Below are positions 38,705 through 42,204 of a stretch of 42,204 bases of DNA, piece after piece (position 1 is the first letter of the stretch; every line of letters starts with the position of its first letter). This stretch comes from BM509 sp036396915 (lineage in GTDB: Bacteria > Desulfobacterota > Desulfuromonadia > Desulfuromonadales > Geopsychrobacteraceae): NCBI GenBank assembly GCA_036396915.1, contig DASWJX010000089.1, positions 1 through 42,204 on the forward strand, written 5' to 3'. The position numbers were made by a program, and so were the translations under genes. Below the pieces are notes generated by a model. That model was not told where the DNA came from. It did no database searches and saw nothing but the letters and a program-made list of their open reading frames with translations.

Positions 38705-39679
38705 TCAGACTGATGAGGCGGAGTCGAAGCCCGGTTTGTGGTCAAAGTAGTGGAGTGTTTCAATGAAGCGCACGGTGCGACTTTTGGAACGCATCACCAC
38801 GGTATGGGTTTTCGCGCCGTTGGAAAAATAGCGGACGCCGCGCACCAGATCGCCGTTGGTGACGCCGGTCGCGGCAAAGAACACTTCGCCCCGGGCCAGA
38901 TCTTCGGTGCGGTAGATGCGGTCAAAGTCGACGATCCCCATGGCTTCGGCCCGGCGGCGCTCTCCGTCGTTCAGAAACATCAACCGCCCCTGCATGAATC
39001 CCCCCATGCATTTGACGGCGGCCGCCGTCAGCACCCCTTCGGGAGCGCCGCCGACGCCCATCATCATATCGATGCCGCTGTCGATCACTGACGCCGCAAT
39101 GGCCGGAGCGACATCGCCATCGGTGATCAGCTGGCAGCGCGCGCCCGCCCGGCGGATGTCGTCGATGGCTGCGCTGTGGCGCTCGCGGTCGAGCAGGACC
39201 ACCGTCAGATCCTGCGCGTGACAGCCTTTCGCTTCGGCCAGGCGACGGACATTTTCCCCCGCCGGGGTGCGGATGTCGACGACGCCGTGACCGGCCGGGC
39301 CGGTGACCAGTTTGTCCATGTACATATCGGGCGCATGCAGGAACCCGCCGCGCGGCGCCAGGGCGATGGTGGCGATGGCGCCGTTGGTCCCCTTGGAGCA
39401 GATATTGGTTCCTTCGAGCGGATCGACGGCGATATCGACCTCCAGATCCCGGCCTCTGCCGACTTTTTCGCCGATATAGAGCATCGGCGCTTCATCCATC
39501 TCGCCTTCGCCGATGACCACCGTGCCGCGGATATCCATCCGGTCCAGGGTGCGGCGCATCGCTTCCGTTGCCGCGGCATCCGCGGCAATCTTGTCGCCCT
39601 TGCCGACCCAGCGACCGGCATCCAGCGCCGCCGCTTCGGTGACGCGGGCCAGCTCCAGGGCCAGATTGCGATCCATCAT
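38705..39679 (-). CDS. glpX: Class II fructose-1,6-bisphosphatase (GlpX)
   Basis: A 324-aa phosphatase of gluconeogenesis. The family pattern ALELARVTEAAALDAGRWVGKGDKIAAD is followed by the metal-binding GEGEMDEAPMLYIGE, DPLEGTNICSKG and GVGGAPEGVLTAAA. The start is one of two adjacent ATG codons at 39679 and 39676; the longer open frame above them lacks similarity and a ribosome binding site. No class I fbp gene is in the window. It stands alone between the kinase-BON gene and the divergent rhodanese gene. Confidence 0.95.
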   Translation of the reverse strand: MMDRNLALELARVTEAAALDAGRWVGKGDKIAADAAATEAMRRTLDRMDIRGTVVIGEGEMDEAPMLYIGEKVGRGRDLEVDIAVDPLEGTNICSKGTNGAIATIALAPRGGFLHAPDMYMDKLVTGPAGHGVVDIRTPAGENVRRLAEAKGCHAQDLTVVLLDRERHSAAIDDIRRAGARCQLITDGDVAPAIAASVIDSGIDMMMGVGGAPEGVLTAAAVKCMGGFMQGRLMFLNDGERRRAEAMGIVDFDRIYRTEDLARGEVFFAATGVTNGDLVRGVRYFSNGAKTHTVVMRSKSRTVRFIETLHYFDHKPGFDSASSV

Positions 39680-39905
39680 TATGGTCAAGGTCGTCCCTTT
39701 TGGTCGGCTAGGGGTTTGTTTGACAGCAGATAATAATGGCATGAATGGCGGTCGAATTCAAGCTGCTGATGAAGGGGGGGGACTTCTCGCCGTCGTTTGC
39801 AAGGCGTCGCTGCGCAGGCGCATTTTTTGCCGTTTTGGGGCTAGTATTTATATCAAGCGTTGCCTATAGTGTCTTCTCAAAAAAATCGATGGAGGCTGCA
39901 GGTTG

Positions 39906-40295
39906 ATGGTTCAGAGACTGATCGGCACACTGATCGTGCTGCTGCTGTGGGGGGCGGCGGCGCAGGCGGCGGTGGCGCAGGATATTTCCGCTGCCCAGGC
40001 GCGCGACATGCTCGAAAAGGATACGCAGGTTTATCTGCTGGATGTGCGGACCTTCGAGGAATACAGTCAGGTCCGGCTTGAGGGCGCAGCGCTGATCCCG
40101 ATCGACCAGCTGTTGCGCCGCATTGCCGAAGTGCCCCGCGACCGGCCGATTCTGGTGTACTGCGCGGTCGGATCACGCAGTACCCAGGTGGGCAACTATC
40201 TGGCGAAAAGCGGATACGGTCCGGTCTACAATCTCAGCGGCGGCATCTGGGCCTGGCAACTGCGCAAATTTCCGGTTCTTGAGGGCGGTCCCTGA
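39906..40295 (+). CDS. Periplasmic rhodanese-like sulfurtransferase
   Basis: A 129-aa protein with a signal peptide (MVQRLIGTLIVLLLWGAAAQAAVAQ, probably cut near residue 22-25) and one rhodanese domain. The domain motifs are VYLLDVRTFEEYSQVRLEGAALIP and the active-site loop VYCAVGSRS with the catalytic cysteine, then YNLSGGIWAW. Rhodaneses move sulfur from donors such as thiosulfate; the periplasmic form may detoxify or handle sulfur compounds. GGAGG lies 10 nt before the ATG at 39906 and 7 nt before an in-frame TTG at 39903, so either may be the start. Confidence 0.9.
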   Translation: MVQRLIGTLIVLLLWGAAAQAAVAQDISAAQARDMLEKDTQVYLLDVRTFEEYSQVRLEGAALIPIDQLLRRIAEVPRDRPILVYCAVGSRSTQVGNYLAKSGYGPVYNLSGGIWAWQLRKFPVLEGGP

Positions 40296-40377
40296 GTACC
40301 GAACCGAAGAGCACGGCGGCAGAGCCGGTCTGCCGAGCTGCTTGATTATCCTAATATGTTCATTCGCAGGACACCCC

Positions 40378-41568
40378 TTGAACGAACCATCCCTAACAGA
40401 CGCCGTCGAAGAAAAGCCCGAGCTGATTGCCGTTTTGCGTGAGCTGATCGGCGCGCGGGGCGGGATCAGTTTTGCCGACTACATGGGGCAGTGTCTGTAC
40501 CATCCCACCCATGGCTATTACACCTCGGCCCGCACCCGGATCGGCAAGGAGGGCGATTTTTTCACCTCGTCGAGCGTACATGCCCTGTTCGGCCGGCTGA
40601 TTGCCCGGCAGTTGGAACAGATGTGGCGATTGCTCGGCGGCCGCGCGTTTACCATTGCCGAGCAGGGAGCGGGGGAGGGGCATCTGTGCGGAGATATCCT
40701 GGATGCCGCGGCGGAACAGTTCCCCGAGTTTTATGCCGCGCTGCGCTACCGGATTGTCGAGATCAGCCCCGATCAACGGCAGCGACAGGCGGCCAATCTC
40801 AGCCGGCATCTGGATGCCGGCCGGGTCGCATGGTGCGCCCTTGAGGACCTGCGCGGGATGGAAGGCTGTTTCCTCAGCAACGAACTGGTCGATGCCTTTC
40901 CGGTGCATCTGGTGGAAAAGCACCAGGGCGAACTGCGGGAAGTATTTGTCGTCAACGATGCCGGGGGCTTTGGCGAAGAGTTGCGGGCTCTTTCCACGGC
41001 ACGGATTACCGACTATTACCGACTGGTCGGCGTGGAACCCGCCGAAGGGAACCGCGCTGAAGTCAATCTGGCCGCTCTCGACTGGATGGCGCAGGTCGCC
41101 GGAATGCTCGGCCGCGGCTTTGTCATGACCATCGATTACGGCTACCCGGCCGAAGAGCTGCTGGCCGCTTATCGCAAAACCGGAACCCTGCTCTGTTACC
41201 ATCGCCACCAGTCGAATGAAGATCCCTACCGGCAGCCGGGTTGTCAGGATATCACCGCGCATATCGATTTTACCGCACTGCAGCGGGTCGGCGAGCAGAA
41301 CGGTCTGCGCAATCTCTATTTCGGCGAGCAATACCGGTTTCTGATGGGTCTCGGTTTCTTTGAAGCGGTCGTGGAGCTGCAGATGCGGGAAACCGATCCG
41401 CACAAGGCCCAGTCGCTGCGCATGACCCTGAAAAACCTGATCCTTCCGGAAGGGGGGGGGATGGGGGCACGTTTTAAAATCCTGGTGCAGGGCAAGGGGG
41501 TCGCCGCGCCCGAACTGCTCTGCAGCAGAAAGATCAGGGATATCGGTGTGCCGCCGGGGGTGCTGTAG
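40378..41568 (+). CDS. MidA/NDUFAF7 family SAM-dependent methyltransferase (DUF185)
   Basis: A 396-aa protein. The family pattern is clear: GGISFADYMGQCLYHPTHGYYTS, GDFFTSSSVHALFGRLIARQ, then the SAM site IAEQGAGEGHLCGDIL, SNELVDAFPVH and MTIDYGYPAEELL. The eukaryotic member NDUFAF7 methylates an arginine of respiratory complex I subunit NDUFS2; bacterial substrates are mostly unknown. The start is set at TTG 40378, 6 nt after AGGA; the open frame continues upstream over the rhodanese gene and is spurious there. Complex I genes are not in the window. Confidence 0.9.
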   Translation: MNEPSLTDAVEEKPELIAVLRELIGARGGISFADYMGQCLYHPTHGYYTSARTRIGKEGDFFTSSSVHALFGRLIARQLEQMWRLLGGRAFTIAEQGAGEGHLCGDILDAAAEQFPEFYAALRYRIVEISPDQRQRQAANLSRHLDAGRVAWCALEDLRGMEGCFLSNELVDAFPVHLVEKHQGELREVFVVNDAGGFGEELRALSTARITDYYRLVGVEPAEGNRAEVNLAALDWMAQVAGMLGRGFVMTIDYGYPAEELLAAYRKTGTLLCYHRHQSNEDPYRQPGCQDITAHIDFTALQRVGEQNGLRNLYFGEQYRFLMGLGFFEAVVELQMRETDPHKAQSLRMTLKNLILPEGGGMGARFKILVQGKGVAAPELLCSRKIRDIGVPPGVL

Positions 41569-41618
41569 CCCGCGGTTTAACGGTCAATCAGGGTTGCGGA
41601 AGGATAATCTTCCGTCGC

Positions 41619-41647
41619 TTGTCGGCGTCGTTCAGTGACGCTATACT
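41619..41647 (+). promoter_or_regulatory. Candidate promoter for the nifU-like gene
   Basis: TTGTCG (41619-41624), 17 bp and TATACT (41642-41647) lie about 50 bp before the start codon. The -10 box has one mismatch and the -35 box two. Confidence 0.5.
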
Positions 41648-41695
41648 TAAACGGACACAAAACAGATCAAAACACGAAAATGGAGGTTTTATCCC

Positions 41696-41920
41696 ATGAA
41701 GGCACAAGTTGAAGAAGTATTGGAAATGGTGCGTCCCGCGCTGCAGGCCGATGGCGGCGATGTTGAACTGGTCGATGTCAGTGACGATGGTGTCGTCAGC
41801 GTCAAGTTGACCGGCGCTTGCGGGTCCTGCCCCATGTCGACCATGACCCTGAAAATGGGCATCGAGAAAACCCTGATGGAAAAGATTCCCGGCGTAAAAG
41901 AGGTTGTTCAAGTCAGATAA
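41696..41920 (+). CDS. NifU-like Fe-S scaffold domain protein
   Basis: A 74-aa protein equal to the C-terminal domain of NifU. LQADGGDVELVDVSDDGVVSVKLTGACGSCPMSTMTLKMGIEKTL contains the CXXC pair (CGSC) that holds a labile [4Fe-4S] cluster. Such stand-alone Nfu-type proteins pass clusters to target enzymes. GGAGG precedes the ATG. It is followed after 21 nt by a 63-aa gene, then a terminator, so both are probably one transcript. Confidence 0.92.
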   Translation: MKAQVEEVLEMVRPALQADGGDVELVDVSDDGVVSVKLTGACGSCPMSTMTLKMGIEKTLMEKIPGVKEVVQVR

Positions 41921-41941
41921 ACCGCAAAGACGGAGGTTGCC

Positions 41942-42133
41942 ATGATCAAGGTCAAGACTTTCGGAGAACCGCTGGAGGTGTTCAGGGCTCAAAAAGAGCT
42001 GCACGAGCTTGACAGCCGGGTGAACGACTTTATCCGGGAGAACGGCATTAGCAAGGTCATTTCCGTCAGCGACAGCACCACCATGGAGGCCGGCAAGACC
42101 ATCGGCCTGATCCGGGTGCTGGTTTACGAATAA
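41942..42133 (+). CDS. Small 63-aa protein of unknown function beside the NifU-like gene
   Basis: A 63-aa acidic-basic mixed protein (KVKTFGEPLEVFRAQKELHE … GISKVISVSDSTTM … IGLIRVLVYE). The beta-alpha-beta pattern suggests a small compact fold. It has a good GGAGG ribosome binding site 6 nt before the ATG, lies 21 nt downstream of the NifU-like gene and ends before a strong terminator. I do not recognise the family. No cysteine is present, so it does not itself carry an iron-sulfur cluster. Confidence 0.7.
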   Translation: MIKVKTFGEPLEVFRAQKELHELDSRVNDFIRENGISKVISVSDSTTMEAGKTIGLIRVLVYE

Positions 42134-42155
42134 TCGGGAGTGGGACGCAGAGTTG

Positions 42156-42180
42156 AAAAAGGGCCGCAAGGCCCTTTTTT
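42156..42180 (+). terminator. Intrinsic terminator after the 63-aa gene
   Basis: AAAAAGGGCC (42156-42165) and GGCCCTTTTT (42170-42179) pair perfectly around GCAA, followed by one more T (six T in all). Strong for rightward transcription. The A-run means it may also work leftward. Confidence 0.9.
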
Positions 42181-42204
42181 AATGCGCCGCCAGCCGGTTG
42201 CGGC

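Overview
The window is about 42 kb of GC-rich chromosomal bacterial DNA, mostly core genes. It most resembles the Desulfuromonadales / Geobacter-Pelobacter-Desulfuromonas group. The signs are a small periplasmic multiheme c-type cytochrome of the c7/c3 type, a short-form anaerobe-type ThiC, a ThiE-ThiD fusion, a RACo-type ASKHA protein, a DUF3343 protein, the NtrYX two-component pair, LpxC (so a Gram-negative outer membrane), and runs of ribosome/RNA-processing genes in the order usual for that group. This taxonomic call is inference from gene content. No rRNA, tRNA, CRISPR array, prophage or intact insertion sequence was seen.

Layout. 1-1865 is the only accessory-looking stretch: a coding remnant, a TacA/TacT-type toxin-antitoxin pair on the minus strand with a perfect 15-bp dyad upstream, and an isolated promoter-to-terminator unit that may encode a small RNA. 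1866-7195 is a minus-strand run, thiED, thiC, speD and a ChaN-PDZ lipoprotein (thiamin and spermidine synthesis). Each gap between these four genes holds a copy or fragment of one dispersed repeat. 7519-9883 carries alr overlapped by a stand-alone ASKHA ATPase gene, closed by a 163-bp near-perfect palindrome. 10183-13639 is purH-purD-purE (IMP synthesis). 13756-14085 is a small four-heme cytochrome with its own promoter and terminator. 14301-16244 holds a TrmN6-like methyltransferase, a DciA-like protein with a small membrane protein, and a DUF3343 protein.

16343-24156 is a long plus-strand translation and RNA-maturation block: ffh, rpsP, khpA, rimM, trmD, rplS, rnhB, yraN, nadE, rsmI. It meets a minus-strand block (24215-31865) of ntrX, ntrY, lpxC, ubiB, a phasin-like coiled-coil protein and queH. 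31946-37723 (minus) has an unrecognised 779-aa protein, a small lipoprotein, ruvB, ruvA, ruvC and yebC. 37806-39679 (minus) has a cytidylate-kinase-like protein fused to a BON domain, and the class II fructose-bisphosphatase glpX. The right end (plus) carries a periplasmic rhodanese, a MidA-type methyltransferase, a NifU-like scaffold protein and a 63-aa unknown protein followed by a clear terminator.

Most of the window is ordinary core genome. The parts most worth a second look are the promoter-terminator orphan at 1670-1815, the two repeat/palindrome families (3105-5731 and 9883-10045), the uncharacterised 779-aa protein and lipoprotein downstream of ruvB, the ferredoxin-less ASKHA protein translationally coupled to alr, and the four-heme variant of the small cytochrome.
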